From an uncultured Porphyromonadaceae bacterium (GTDB lineage Bacteria > Bacteroidota > Bacteroidia > Bacteroidales > Muribaculaceae): DNA of 53,795 nt. The notes beneath the pieces were generated by a model. It was not told the DNA's origin and ran no database searches. It worked only from the letters and a program-made list of their open reading frames with translations. The number at the start of each line of letters is the position of its first letter. The first letter of the stretch is position 1. A program made the translations under genes and the position numbers. Positions 17,442 to 26,424 of this stretch are shown here, piece by piece. The stretch covers positions 1 to 53,795 of the forward strand of contig URMA01000010.1 of assembly GCA_900548875.1 (NCBI GenBank), given 5' to 3'.

Positions 17442-17474
17442 CAAAAAACCTTTAAAATAAAGGAATTAAAAACG

Positions 17475-17506
17475 CCCAATTTTATACTTTAAAATATAAA
17501 GTTGGG
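17475..17506. terminator. Bidirectional terminator between tRNA-Ser and the CoiA-like gene
   Basis: An imperfect stem of cccaa and tttata with tataaa and ttggg, with T-rich flanks on both sides. It fits the tRNA transcript and the convergent CoiA-like gene. Confidence 0.7.
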
Positions 17507-17511
17507 TATTT

Positions 17512-18630
17512 TTATTTTTTTGATTTTTCTGAATCTGACATTTCTGTCACAATCTCGTGATGTTGCCAAATATCAACAATTCTGTCGTTTGAACTATTAA
17601 GAAAATTATTAGAGTCACTCCATTCTAAGGTAGCTATTCTTATTAGGTCCGAATTTTCTCTAAACATTTTACACGCTATAGCATTATTATCATTGCAATA
17701 TTTGGGATTCCCACATTTTTTGTACAATTTACAAAGCTTATTCCCAAGCATATCTTCTGTTTGCCATTTGCATAATTGACAATCTTTTTCTAAGTATCCC
17801 GCAAGATAAGCTTTGACTTTACCTACTACATATAATCCCCCACTATTGATAAAAAAAGGAATACAATCATTGTAGGGCATACTTATCTCATAAAGTCCTT
17901 TGCGTATGCTATTGTAGTTTTTACATGTAATAGTGTTTCTATCAATATAGCATTTCATTGTAGGATACAATATAAATTTTTGAAACGGTCTATAGAATTT
18001 ATTTGTAACTTCTTCTTTTCGCTTAAAATTATATAATCTTACGGACACATCCTCAACTAAAGTTGATGAATTTATTATATTTAAAATATCTTCTTCCTTT
18101 TGTATAGGAATCTCAATAATTCGAATCCCAGAATCAATCTTTTCTTTACTACATTCGTGGGTCACAAATATTTCAATGAAAATAGGAGCATCAAAACCTG
18201 CATTGTTTTCGCAATAGATATCTGCAATAAACCCTTTATAAGGATGTTCTTTTATGCACTTTGAATAATATTGTTTTAAATTAAACTCAACCTGTTTAGT
18301 CTTTTTACAATCTTCATCATTATGGAATCTGCAAGTATCATAATTATTGCATTTTTCATAACTATTCATGCTTAATGTTACAGAACTCGCTTTATTAAAC
18401 CAGTTTACTAGCATTATTTCTGCAATAGAATGTAAATATTTATCATATGAACATTTCTCTGACTTGTGAGCGAAATGCCATTGACGAACATTACCACACT
18501 TCGCAATCATTTCTTGGTGGCAATAAGGACAAAAATAATGTTGTTTATTAGTCTTTTCAATACATTTCACATCAATAATATTATTACTTGTGTCTAATGC
18601 AAAATGTTGATATTTATAATGCGCTTGCAT
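17512..18630 (-). CDS. CoiA-like protein with Cys/His metal-binding motifs
   Basis: 372 residues. The N-terminus carries YFCPYCHQEMIAKCG followed by WHFAHKSEKC, the typical CoiA-type opening (zinc-ribbon and HFAH). Around residue 150, FIADIYCENN followed by PIFIEIFVTHECS resembles the D...E-x-(V/F)-T nuclease-like core of that family, which is linked to recombination-associated competence functions. The C-terminal part is Cys-rich (CQLCKWQTEDMLGNKLC). AT content is much higher than in neighbours and Lys/Asn/Ile codons dominate, suggesting transfer. It begins 15 nt after a lipoprotein gene on the same strand. Confidence 0.7.
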   Translation of the reverse strand: MQAHYKYQHFALDTSNNIIDVKCIEKTNKQHYFCPYCHQEMIAKCGNVRQWHFAHKSEKCSYDKYLHSIAEIMLVNWFNKASSVTLSMNSYEKCNNYDTCRFHNDEDCKKTKQVEFNLKQYYSKCIKEHPYKGFIADIYCENNAGFDAPIFIEIFVTHECSKEKIDSGIRIIEIPIQKEEDILNIINSSTLVEDVSVRLYNFKRKEEVTNKFYRPFQKFILYPTMKCYIDRNTITCKNYNSIRKGLYEISMPYNDCIPFFINSGGLYVVGKVKAYLAGYLEKDCQLCKWQTEDMLGNKLCKLYKKCGNPKYCNDNNAIACKMFRENSDLIRIATLEWSDSNNFLNSSNDRIVDIWQHHEIVTEMSDSEKSKK

Positions 18631-18645
18631 ATTGATTATATCATA

Positions 18646-19149
18646 TTAATTATGATTTTCAAACAAGCTAGATAAAGCTCGCCTAATAGCTAACCTAATA
18701 TCATCAGCCTCTGTTTTTCCTTGTCCTTCTGCTGTGCAAATGCAAACCACTTCATGAGTATCGGCTGAAATAAATTGTATGGTGACCTCTATCGTATAGC
18801 CTAGCCCTTTATTTCTCCTTCCACTTTCACCATAGTTTACAATTAGAGTTTCTTTACTAAGATCTGATTTAAGTTCTGGCAATATAATAAAACCATTCTT
18901 TATTAATTCTCCAGAAATCACATCACTTGGATTGACACTATTACTTATTGTCGAACCATATATACCATAGACACTACCATAAGCGCCACCAGAGCTAGAT
19001 GTCAATTCCTTTGTTGGTGTAACAAATGCATATCTATAATTCTCAATTGGAGCGTTTTTGATAACAACTGGGGCTTTTAATGAGCCACAGCTACAAAACA
19101 ACAATGTTGCTAATACTACTAAAAGCCAATGTTTAAGTGTTTTCATCAT
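18646..19149 (-). CDS. Small lipoprotein of unknown function in the AT-rich islet
   Basis: 167 residues. The signal peptide ends LLFCSCGSLK with a probable lipidated Cys at ~21. The mature part has a YRYAFVTPTKELTSSSGG segment, a Gly/Ser/Tyr-rich stretch and a C-terminal alpha/beta part, reminiscent of small periplasmic lipoproteins that form oligomers, but I cannot name a family. It is upstream of and probably co-transcribed with the CoiA-like gene. It shares the low-GC composition. Confidence 0.65.
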   Translation of the reverse strand: MMKTLKHWLLVVLATLLFCSCGSLKAPVVIKNAPIENYRYAFVTPTKELTSSSGGAYGSVYGIYGSTISNSVNPSDVISGELIKNGFIILPELKSDLSKETLIVNYGESGRRNKGLGYTIEVTIQFISADTHEVVCICTAEGQGKTEADDIRLAIRRALSSLFENHN

Positions 19150-19378
19150 ATCAATTTTTAGTATTAATTTTCTACAACCTACTTAATATACTGAGATTTA
19201 TCAAATTCCCAACTGCATAAAGATGCCAACTATTTAATTCATCTTTTTATCCGAAAATATGATATCACATACAAATTTAATAAAATTCCTCTATATTTTA
19301 TTGTAAACACAAACTTTTTACTACTAATCTTACATAATGCAAGATTTTCATTAATTTCCCTTTCTATAAAAAACAACT

Positions 19379-19409
19379 CCGGGGCAGCTGCTGTGTGCAG
19401 TTGCCCCGG
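19379..19409 (-). terminator. Terminator of the OPT transporter gene
   Basis: A 13-bp stem ccggggcagctgc / gcagttgccccgg with one G-T pair and a 5-nt loop. It is followed on the minus strand by a T-rich run. Confidence 0.85.
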
Positions 19410-19434
19410 AGGTAGTATGGTTGAATTTCAACGA

Positions 19435-21384
19435 TTAGCCTTGTTTCTTTGCGCGGAGGCTGTCCCATGTGAGATAGCCGATAAGCAGCAAGTACATCAC
19501 AACGCCTGTGATTTGCGACGTTGTTTCGTCGATAGTGTGCGAGTATTCGAATCCTGCAAAACGCATTCCGGCACTGACTACGCCCATCAATGCACCGCCG
19601 GCAATGAATCCGGAAGCAAGCAGCGTGCCGCGTTCCTGACGTGCATTGTTGAGGTCCTTATCCTTTGAACGGTTGCTTACAAACCAGCTGATAAGACCGC
19701 CCACCAACAGCGGAGCGTTGAGTTCCAACGGAATGAACATACCCAAAGAGAATGCCAAAGCCGGAACACCCAGCCAGTTCAACAGCACGGCAAGAATAGC
19801 GCCGACACCGTAGAGCATCCACGGAGTGTTGCCGCCCATCATTAACGGCTCAATAACGGCTGCCATGGCATTTGCCTGCGGAGCGGCAAGCGCATTAGGA
19901 CCGGAGAAACCGTAAACCTTGGCAAGGATAAGAATCACACCGCCTACGGTTGCAGCCGAAACGAATGTCCCGACGAGTTTCCACGACTGCTGTTTTTGCG
20001 GAGTGCTGCCCAGCCAGTAACCGATTTTCATATCGGTCACCATACCGCCGGCCATTGACAATGCCGTACAAACCACACCACCGATAATCATGGAAGCCAC
20101 GATGCCGGAAGCTCCGTTCAAACCGATAGCCACGAAAATGGCCGAAGCGATAATCAGCGTCATCAGTGTCATACCTGAAACGGGGTTTGTTCCCACAATC
20201 GCAATGGCGTTGGCCGCTACGGTTGTAAACAGGAAGGCTATCACAGTCACCACGATAAAGGCAATGACAGTCTGGAACAGGTTATGGATTACTCCGAAAT
20301 AAAAGAACACGAAAGTCACCACGAGAGCCGCAATAAGCGCAAACGTAAGCACTTTCATGGAAATATCCTTTTGCGTGCGCACCACTTTCTGAGCGGCTCC
20401 GCCCTTGCCTTTCAATTCTCGGCCGGCCAAACCGACTGCGCCACGGATAATGCCCCACGACTTGATGATACCGATGATACCCGACATGGCAATACCGCCG
20501 ATACCGATATAACGGGCCTGTTCGGAGAACAGTGTTTCAGCGGCAACGTCGGGCTGGCTCATGCCCAACAACGGAACAATCACATACCAGATAAACGCAC
20601 TGCCGGCAAAAATAATGAACGAATATTTCAAACCGACAATGAAGCCCAAACCGAGCACGGCGGCTCCGGTATTGATTTTGAAAAGCATTTTAGTCTGTGT
20701 GGCAATTTCTGCACCGAGGGCTGTGGCTTTAGTGGAAAGCGTTTCGCTCCACCAGCCGAATGTAGACAGCAGGAAGTCGTAGATACCGCCCACCAAACCG
20801 GCTACGATAAGCGGCTTTGCCTGATTGCCGGCCTTCTCGCCCGAAATGAGCACCTGTGTAGTTGCCGTAGCTTCAGGGAAGGGGAACTTTCCGTGCATAT
20901 CGGAGCAGAAGTATTTACGGAACGGGATGAACATCAGAATACCCAGCACACCGCCCAGCAGGGAGCTAAGGAAAATTTCAAGGAAGCTCACCGTAATGGC
21001 GTCGCCATAAGTAGCCTGAAGAATGTAGAGCGCAGGAAGCGTGAAAATGGCACCCGCCACAACGATACCCGACGAAGCTCCGATGGACTGGATAATGACA
21101 TTCTCGCCCAGAGCGTTCTTTCTTCGCATCGCACCCGACAAACCTACGGCAATGATGGCAATAGGAATGGCAGCTTCGAACACTTGTCCCACTTTCAAGC
21201 CCAGATAAGCAGCGGCTGCACTGAAAATCACGGCCATCAGCAGACCCATAGTCACAGAATAAGGAGTCACCTCCGGATACGCCTTGTCGGGACGCATCAC
21301 CGGGATATACTGCTCGCCCGGTTTCAGCTCGCGAAAGGCATTTTCAGGGATATTCAATCCCTCTTTCTTCTTTTCGTCTTGCAT
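19435..21384 (-). CDS. OPT family oligopeptide transporter
   Basis: 649 residues with many transmembrane segments (about 14-16). The N-terminal region has LNIPENAFRELKPGEQYIPV and the first helices VTMGLLMAVIFSAAAAYLGLKVGQVFEAAIPIAI, typical of the bacterial OPT branch. Other members carry oligopeptides or metal chelates across the inner membrane. It has its own terminator (19379-19409) and appears monocistronic. A weak -7-like TATCTTCG lies at 21427-21434 on the minus strand. Confidence 0.93.
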   Translation of the reverse strand: MQDEKKKEGLNIPENAFRELKPGEQYIPVMRPDKAYPEVTPYSVTMGLLMAVIFSAAAAYLGLKVGQVFEAAIPIAIIAVGLSGAMRRKNALGENVIIQSIGASSGIVVAGAIFTLPALYILQATYGDAITVSFLEIFLSSLLGGVLGILMFIPFRKYFCSDMHGKFPFPEATATTQVLISGEKAGNQAKPLIVAGLVGGIYDFLLSTFGWWSETLSTKATALGAEIATQTKMLFKINTGAAVLGLGFIVGLKYSFIIFAGSAFIWYVIVPLLGMSQPDVAAETLFSEQARYIGIGGIAMSGIIGIIKSWGIIRGAVGLAGRELKGKGGAAQKVVRTQKDISMKVLTFALIAALVVTFVFFYFGVIHNLFQTVIAFIVVTVIAFLFTTVAANAIAIVGTNPVSGMTLMTLIIASAIFVAIGLNGASGIVASMIIGGVVCTALSMAGGMVTDMKIGYWLGSTPQKQQSWKLVGTFVSAATVGGVILILAKVYGFSGPNALAAPQANAMAAVIEPLMMGGNTPWMLYGVGAILAVLLNWLGVPALAFSLGMFIPLELNAPLLVGGLISWFVSNRSKDKDLNNARQERGTLLASGFIAGGALMGVVSAGMRFAGFEYSHTIDETTSQITGVVMYLLLIGYLTWDSLRAKKQG

Positions 21385-21480
21385 TGTTTATTTATTAATT
21401 AAAATTTCATTTCAAGGTTATTGTTGCGAAGATACGAAAATCTGACGGCTTTTTCCGAGTTTTTGTAAAAGAATGTTTTT

Positions 21481-21690
21481 GGGTGGGGGTTATAGTATAT
21501 GGGTTAGCGGTTATGGGTTATAGTATTGAGATTAGCGATTAGAAGTTACGGGTTACGGATTTGAGATTACAAATTTCCAGAAAAGGCACACACTTCCACC
21601 AATAGCCCATAAATACCAACCTTAAACCACCCACTCTAACCTATATACCATAATCCATATACTATAACCCATAACCTCTAATCCCTAACC
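21481..21690. repeat. Two opposed degenerate GGGTTA/GGTTAT tracts (inverted repeat)
   Basis: The 18-bp ggttatgggttatagtat at 21509-21526 recurs inverted at 21659-21676. A 16-bp gggttatagtatatgg at 21487-21502 recurs inverted at 21655-21670. Each arm is a run of near-repeats of GGGTTAT, GGTTAG and ATTAG. Confidence 0.75.
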
Positions 21691-21697
21691 CAACAAA

Positions 21698-21724
21698 AAA
21701 AGGCACCCTTTCGGATGCCTTTCT
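21698..21724 (-). terminator. Terminator of the TPR lipoprotein gene
   Basis: Stem aaaggca / tgccttt with internal cc/gg pairs. On the minus strand it is followed by seven T. Confidence 0.85.
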
Positions 21725-21749
21725 GTTGGTTTATGCTATTTACTGTTGA

Positions 21750-23438
21750 TTACAAGTTTGCAACATTGTATTTTGCAAATTCCTTATCAACGGCAGCTTT
21801 AGCTTTCAAAGAACTGTCCATAGAGATAGCCTTGCGAAGGTTAGCGTAAACGCCTTGTTCGTTGCTTGTGCGAGCAGCTACAACAGCCATCATGTAGTAA
21901 GTAGTAGCGTTCGGGTTCTTAACGGCGTTCAAAGTAGCCTGAGCAGCGCTATAGTCGTTAACGAGGATCTGAGCAAGAGCAGCGTTGTTTGACTTAGTGT
22001 CGCCAAATGCCTTAACGGCTGTCTGATAGTCACCTTGTTTGATGTAGTAAACACCCATAGCGTCATTCAAACCGTCAACACCTGCAGCGCTACCGAAGCT
22101 TTCGCGAGCACCTGCATAGTCCTTGTTCAACATCTTGATAAGACCAAGGTTCATCTTCACTTCGTTGCTTTCCGGAGCAAGTTTAGCTGCCTTTTCGAAA
22201 TTAGCCTTAGCTTCGTCGTAGTTACCTTCTACGAATTGAGCTTTACCAAGGTTGTTGAAGCAACGGTAGTCGTTCGGATACAACTTAGCGGCAGTAGAGT
22301 AGATTTCAACCTTTTGCTTGTTGTCGTTAGTCAAAGTTGCACAATAAAGAATTTCGTCAACTGAAAGCTTGGAAGCATCTTCCTTGTATTGAGCCTTGAT
22401 TTCGTCGTCGCTGCGGCCGATTGTGTTGATGGAAGCAGTGATGCGAGAGTAACGCAATTGCGGAAGGATTTCGTCAGCGAGCTGATCGAATACAGAAGAA
22501 AGGTTACGGATTTCCTTTTCACGTTGTTCCGGATCCTTGTACATTGAAAGTACGCTCAAGATAAGGTCCTTATCCTGGATATTGCTTTGAGAAACGAGTT
22601 TCTGGAAGCCGTCCCAGTCTTGTGCAGTATATTCAGAAGTCAGGTCACCGTAGTTGGATACCTTTTCGTCCTTCAAGTTCTTTTCTACATATTTCAATGT
22701 AGATTTTTCACGATTTGCAGAAAGTTTTTCGTTCAACTTCACACCACCATCAGGAGAAGCGAAAGAAGAAACGTGGATACCTTCGATTTCCTTATTTGCA
22801 GCAGCGCTTGCAGCCTTCACTGTATCGTTGAAGCCAGTTACCTGTTCCTTCTTCAATTCCTTAGAACGGATGTTAGCCTGGTTGATAAGGAACATGATGT
22901 CGGCATCATATTTTTCGTTGATGATGCGTTGGTATTTGTCGGCTGCAGTTGCAGGGTCAACTGTAGAAGCGTCAGCCAAAGTAGCTGTTGCAAGAACGCC
23001 TTCACCTACCTTTACACGAGGAAGAACGTATGACTTCTTGCCTTGAACAACATTGAAATCAAGATAGAGTTCGCTGTCCATCATGCCAGGATTGTAAGCG
23101 AAAGTAGCAGGGATAGAAACTGTTCCGCCTTCATTGTAGCTGATAACCGGGTTGTTGCCTTCTACCTTTTCACCTTGGAATGTGTAAGCCTGAGAAGCAA
23201 CGGCTGTAGAGTCTGTTCCGTAAACAAGATACGGAGTAACTGTTACCTCGGCATTCTTCTTGAAGAATTTTTGAGGAACATTAGCTGTAATCGTAGCGGG
23301 AACCTGATCGCCTACAACTGCAAGCGGAGTCGGGTTAGTTGTAAAATAATCAGAAGCGAAAGGACTCATCTTCTTGTTACAACCGGTCAATGCTACAGCG
23401 GCACCGACCATTAGATACATACCTAATTTTTTGTTCAT
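21750..23438 (-). CDS. TPR lipoprotein with OmpA-like segment
   Basis: 562 residues from ATG at 23438. A frame extending to 23477 would start within the -7 box. The lipoprotein signal MNKKLGMYLMVGAAVALTGC ends at the lipidated Cys 20. The region around residues 215-260 (IEGIHVSSFASPDGGVKLNEKLSANREKS) resembles the OmpA C-terminal peptidoglycan-binding fold. C-terminal TPR-type repeats follow, e.g. NDYRCFNNLGKAQFVEGNYDEAKANFEKAAKLAP. I infer an abundant cell-envelope organising lipoprotein. It is single-gene with its own terminator. Confidence 0.85.
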   Translation of the reverse strand: MNKKLGMYLMVGAAVALTGCNKKMSPFASDYFTTNPTPLAVVGDQVPATITANVPQKFFKKNAEVTVTPYLVYGTDSTAVASQAYTFQGEKVEGNNPVISYNEGGTVSIPATFAYNPGMMDSELYLDFNVVQGKKSYVLPRVKVGEGVLATATLADASTVDPATAADKYQRIINEKYDADIMFLINQANIRSKELKKEQVTGFNDTVKAASAAANKEIEGIHVSSFASPDGGVKLNEKLSANREKSTLKYVEKNLKDEKVSNYGDLTSEYTAQDWDGFQKLVSQSNIQDKDLILSVLSMYKDPEQREKEIRNLSSVFDQLADEILPQLRYSRITASINTIGRSDDEIKAQYKEDASKLSVDEILYCATLTNDNKQKVEIYSTAAKLYPNDYRCFNNLGKAQFVEGNYDEAKANFEKAAKLAPESNEVKMNLGLIKMLNKDYAGARESFGSAAGVDGLNDAMGVYYIKQGDYQTAVKAFGDTKSNNAALAQILVNDYSAAQATLNAVKNPNATTYYMMAVVAARTSNEQGVYANLRKAISMDSSLKAKAAVDKEFAKYNVANL

Positions 23439-23747
23439 AGTTATTAGTATTGAAATTAGAATTCTTTCTTTATGCAAAGATAATGCAATCCGTCATATAT
23501 TAAGATAATATTGCAATTTTTTTTGACTTTTTTGCCGTTATCGAATGCAAATATAAATAGCTTTTCTCCTTTTTGGCTCAATTATTTTTAAAATATAGTT
23601 AAAACCTTTGTTCCAAAGGAATTTATATTGAGGTAACAACAAAATGGCAAAATTGTTCATCAAAACTGCCGCCCAGCGGTTTTGAGTTTGTTCCCTTTTC
23701 GCATTTTTATGCCGGCAACGGTTTTATTTTTGCCGAAAAAACAAGCC
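23439..23747. other. Divergent intergenic region
   Basis: 309 bp, AT-rich. It holds the -7 boxes of the TPR lipoprotein (TATCTTTG, minus strand, 23475-23482) and of the portal-like gene (TATTTTTG, plus strand, 23725-23732). Nothing else is seen. Confidence 0.6.
23725..23732 (+). promoter_or_regulatory. -7 box of the portal-like gene
   Basis: TATTTTTG, 15 nt before the ATG at 23748. A clear -33 element is not seen at the usual spacing. Confidence 0.45.
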
Positions 23748-25157
23748 ATGAACACACAGGAAAAACAAAACTACGGCAAGGCACTTGCCGATGCCGCCCG
23801 CGAAGCATGGGAAACGCTGGAACCCATGCGTGCAAAACGACACCGCAACAAAAACTACACCTACGGCAACCAGTGGTGCGACATCATGACCGACGAATAC
23901 GGCAACCGCACAACGGAATACCGCCACCTGAAAGAAAACGGGAAAGACCCGCTGTCGAACAATCTCATCCGCCAGTTGGTGAAAAGCATAATCGGCCGAT
24001 TCCAGGCAATGAACGCCGACGACGGAGAAGATAACCCGGCATTGGCCGAAAATGCCGCAACGGAAATCGACAGCCGAGCATTCGAGGAATTTCTCATTTC
24101 GGGCTGCTGTTTTCAGAAAGTATGGCAATCGGCCTCCAACGGCCGGCCGTTTGTCCGCATCGACAACGTCAACCCTGAACGGATGTTCCTCAACCCTACG
24201 GCTGATGTCAGAGGCTGGGACTGCGAACTGATTGGCCAGCTGCACGACTTCTCCCCCTCCGACCTGCTGGAACGCTTCTCAGAAGGCAGCCGCAACAGGG
24301 CCGTCGAATTGCTGCAATTGTTTGACGAGACCGGCAATACCGCCGGTCCGCAGCTGCCGGCCGAGTCAGCAACAGCCGGCAGTTTCAGCCAATGTGCCGT
24401 TCCCGGAAAGATTCGCATCATAGAACTTTGGAAAAGGGAAAGCCGCGAGGCGTATGAATGTCACGACAGAAAAACCGGAGAAATTTTCACCGTCAGCCCG
24501 CACAACAGATCCGCCATCGAGGAAGAGAACCGGCAACGCCAACAGAACGGCGAACCGACCACGACCATGCGCTGGACGCTGCAACGCCACTGCCGATGCT
24601 ACTGGCTGGCCCCCGGCAACATCATCAGCCAATACGATTCGCCCTACCGCCACCGCTCCCATCCTTTCGCGTTCAAGCTCTATCCGCTGACCGACGGCGA
24701 AGTGCACTCGATGGTAGAAGACGTAATCGACCAGCAGAAATACGTGAACCGCCTCATCACCCTCGTCGACCACATAATGGGAGCCAGTGCGAAAGGCGCA
24801 CTGCTCTACCCCGACAATATCCTGCCGGAAGGCTACACATGGGAGGACCTCCGCTACGCATGGTCGAAACCCGACTCGATTATCCCCTACCATCCGCGCG
24901 GCGCCGGCGACAAGCCGCAGCAGGTGTCGGCCAACGCCACCAATATCGGGGCCTACGAAATGCTCGACTTGCAGATGAAACTCTTTGAACAGATTTCCGG
25001 CGTGTCGGGCGTGCTGAAAGGACAGACTACGCAGCCGGGCGCTGGCATACAGCTCTACGAAAAGGAAATCGAAAACGCCACCATCGCCCTCAACGACATC
25101 TTCGAAACCTTCAAGGCCTTCCGCAACCAGCGCAACGAAAAACTCGCAACCGTATAG
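23748..25157 (+). CDS. Orphan phage portal-like protein (P22 portal type)
   Basis: 469 residues from ATG at 23748. The longer frame from 23682 lies upstream of the -7 box. Portal-type features are visible: KHRNK-like N-terminal helical part with YGNQWCDIM, DPLSNNLIRQLVKSIIGRF, the FRQ-style IDNVNPERMFLNPTADVRGWDC segment and HSMVEDVIDQQKYVNRLITLVDHIMGASAKGA. Such proteins form the DNA-entry ring of tailed phage heads. No terminase, capsid, tail or integrase gene is present nearby. GC content and codon use match the core genome. It is a single gene between a lipoprotein gene and a LOG-family gene. Portal function is inferred; it may be domesticated. Confidence 0.72.
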   Translation: MNTQEKQNYGKALADAAREAWETLEPMRAKRHRNKNYTYGNQWCDIMTDEYGNRTTEYRHLKENGKDPLSNNLIRQLVKSIIGRFQAMNADDGEDNPALAENAATEIDSRAFEEFLISGCCFQKVWQSASNGRPFVRIDNVNPERMFLNPTADVRGWDCELIGQLHDFSPSDLLERFSEGSRNRAVELLQLFDETGNTAGPQLPAESATAGSFSQCAVPGKIRIIELWKRESREAYECHDRKTGEIFTVSPHNRSAIEEENRQRQQNGEPTTTMRWTLQRHCRCYWLAPGNIISQYDSPYRHRSHPFAFKLYPLTDGEVHSMVEDVIDQQKYVNRLITLVDHIMGASAKGALLYPDNILPEGYTWEDLRYAWSKPDSIIPYHPRGAGDKPQQVSANATNIGAYEMLDLQMKLFEQISGVSGVLKGQTTQPGAGIQLYEKEIENATIALNDIFETFKAFRNQRNEKLATV

Positions 25158-25173
25158 TCTTTCATAATGCACT

Positions 25174-25205
25174 ATTGGAAATTTGACGCAATTTTCTTAC
25201 CTTTG
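25174..25205 (+). promoter_or_regulatory. Promoter of the LOG / adenosyltransferase operon
   Basis: -7 box TACCTTTG at 25198-25205. A TTG at 25175-25177 lies 20 nt upstream. Confidence 0.55.
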
Positions 25206-25277
25206 AAAAAGAAAGGAGGCGGACGGCACATGCAGCCAAAGCCGTCTCCTGCTATAAATCAGCAAAAACGACAAAGA

Positions 25278-25817
25278 ATGAATATTACCGTTTATTTATC
25301 ATCGAAAACAAACATCGACCCAGATTTCAGCAAAGCCGTTGAGGACTTGGGGAAAGGTATAGGAGCCATGAAGGCACGCCTGATTTACGGCGGTTCCAAC
25401 GCCGGACAGATGCACCTGCTCGCCACAACGGCGAAAGCCGCAGGAGCGACTGTCACCGGAATCATACCGGAAACCTTCCGCCACATTGCCGACCCGGTTG
25501 TCGACGAAATGATCTACACGCTCGACCTGAACGAACGTAAAAACAAGCTTATTGCTTTGGGGCAGATATACGTGGCACTGCCCGGCGGCATCGGCACGCT
25601 CGACGAAGTGATGGCAACGCTGGCGGAAATGACCATCGCCAGAAAATACACGAAACCCATCATTCTCATCAACGTAAAAGGCCTGTTTAACCCCTTCATC
25701 GAACAGTTGAAAAAATTCACCGAACTGAACCTTGCCGACCCCGAAGCTGTTAATGTAGTTAAAGTGGTCAACACAGCCGACGAATGCATAAATCTAATAA
25801 AAACCATAAATTCTTGA
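25278..25817 (+). CDS. LOG family nucleotide phosphoribohydrolase (TIGR00730-type)
   Basis: 179 residues from ATG at 25278. Earlier in-frame starts lack good initiation context. Motifs YGGSNAGQMHLLA near residue 37 and LPGGIGTLDEVM near 100 are the two LOG signatures. Family members cleave the N-glycosidic bond of (cytokinin) nucleoside 5'-monophosphates or act on related pools. It is separated from the adenosyltransferase by 4 nt, indicating an operon. The natural substrate in bacteria is uncertain. Confidence 0.93.
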   Translation: MNITVYLSSKTNIDPDFSKAVEDLGKGIGAMKARLIYGGSNAGQMHLLATTAKAAGATVTGIIPETFRHIADPVVDEMIYTLDLNERKNKLIALGQIYVALPGGIGTLDEVMATLAEMTIARKYTKPIILINVKGLFNPFIEQLKKFTELNLADPEAVNVVKVVNTADECINLIKTINS

Positions 25818-25821
25818 GACA

Positions 25822-26379
25822 ATGACAAAAAAAAGTAATGTTTATACAGCGACCGGCGACAAAGGAACAACCTCTTTGGTCGGCGGTAAGAGAGTTTCCA
25901 AATGCGACATCCGCATTGAAGCCTACGGCACGGTAGACGAACTGAACTCTTTCATCGGTCTTCTCGAAAATTTGCACAACATTCCAAGCGAAACCAAACT
26001 TTTTTTGCGCGTAGTGCAAAACAAGCTTTTCAACATAGGGGCTTATCTGGCCAGCGAAAAACAGGCGAAAGCTGACGGACTTGATACCGACGACATCGAA
26101 CGCATCGAATCGGAAATTGACCGTCTCGATGCCGAACTTCCGCCGTTGCACAACTTCGTTTTGCCGGGCGGCAGCCGGATTTCATCGATGGCACACGTGT
26201 GCCGCACCGTCACCCGCCGCTGCGAACGAACCATTGTCGCACTCGCCGAAGAAGTCACTATCGACCCGAATGTGATTGTCTACGTCAACCGTTTGAGCGA
26301 CTTCTTCTTCGTTTTAGCAAGATTTAACAATATTCACAATCAAATTGAAGAAATTTTCTGGGATAAAGATTGCAAATAA
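25822..26379 (+). CDS. PduO-type cob(I)alamin adenosyltransferase
   Basis: 185 residues. Family motifs TATGDKGTTSLVGG at the N-terminus, RIEAYGTVDELNSFIG around residue 35 and CRTVTRRCER near 130 define the PduO-type ATP:corrinoid adenosyltransferase. It makes adenosylcobalamin from cob(I)alamin and ATP. It lies 4 nt after the LOG-family gene. No cobalamin riboswitch is seen upstream of the operon. Confidence 0.95.
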   Translation: MTKKSNVYTATGDKGTTSLVGGKRVSKCDIRIEAYGTVDELNSFIGLLENLHNIPSETKLFLRVVQNKLFNIGAYLASEKQAKADGLDTDDIERIESEIDRLDAELPPLHNFVLPGGSRISSMAHVCRTVTRRCERTIVALAEEVTIDPNVIVYVNRLSDFFFVLARFNNIHNQIEEIFWDKDCK

Positions 26380-26399
26380 TGTTTTATATTGTATTTTTG
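26369..26399 (+). promoter_or_regulatory. Promoter of the DUF2795 gene
   Basis: An ATTG -33 element at 26369-26372, a 19-nt spacer and TATTTTTG at 26392-26399, 25 nt before the ATG. Confidence 0.7.
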
Positions 26400-26424
26400 C
26401 GACGTTTTTTAATCGACAAAAATT

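Larger units (their letters stand above)
21385..21749. other. Intergenic region with inverted GGGTTA-type repeats
   Basis: No gene. It holds a G-rich degenerate repeat on the plus strand (21481-21566) and its mirror on the minus strand (about 21620-21690), see the repeat entry. A terminator follows at 21698-21724. Confidence 0.7.

Noticed and set aside
17130..17444. 104-codon minus-strand ORF
   Set aside because: Its N-terminus is the reverse of tRNA-Ser, a common artefact, and the rest is AT-rich spacer.
23748..25157. Prophage
   Set aside because: Only one phage-type gene is present and flanks are ordinary chromosomal genes.
25141..25280. Cobalamin riboswitch upstream of the adenosyltransferase operon
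   Set aside because: The leader is too short and I see no conserved B12-box-like sequence.
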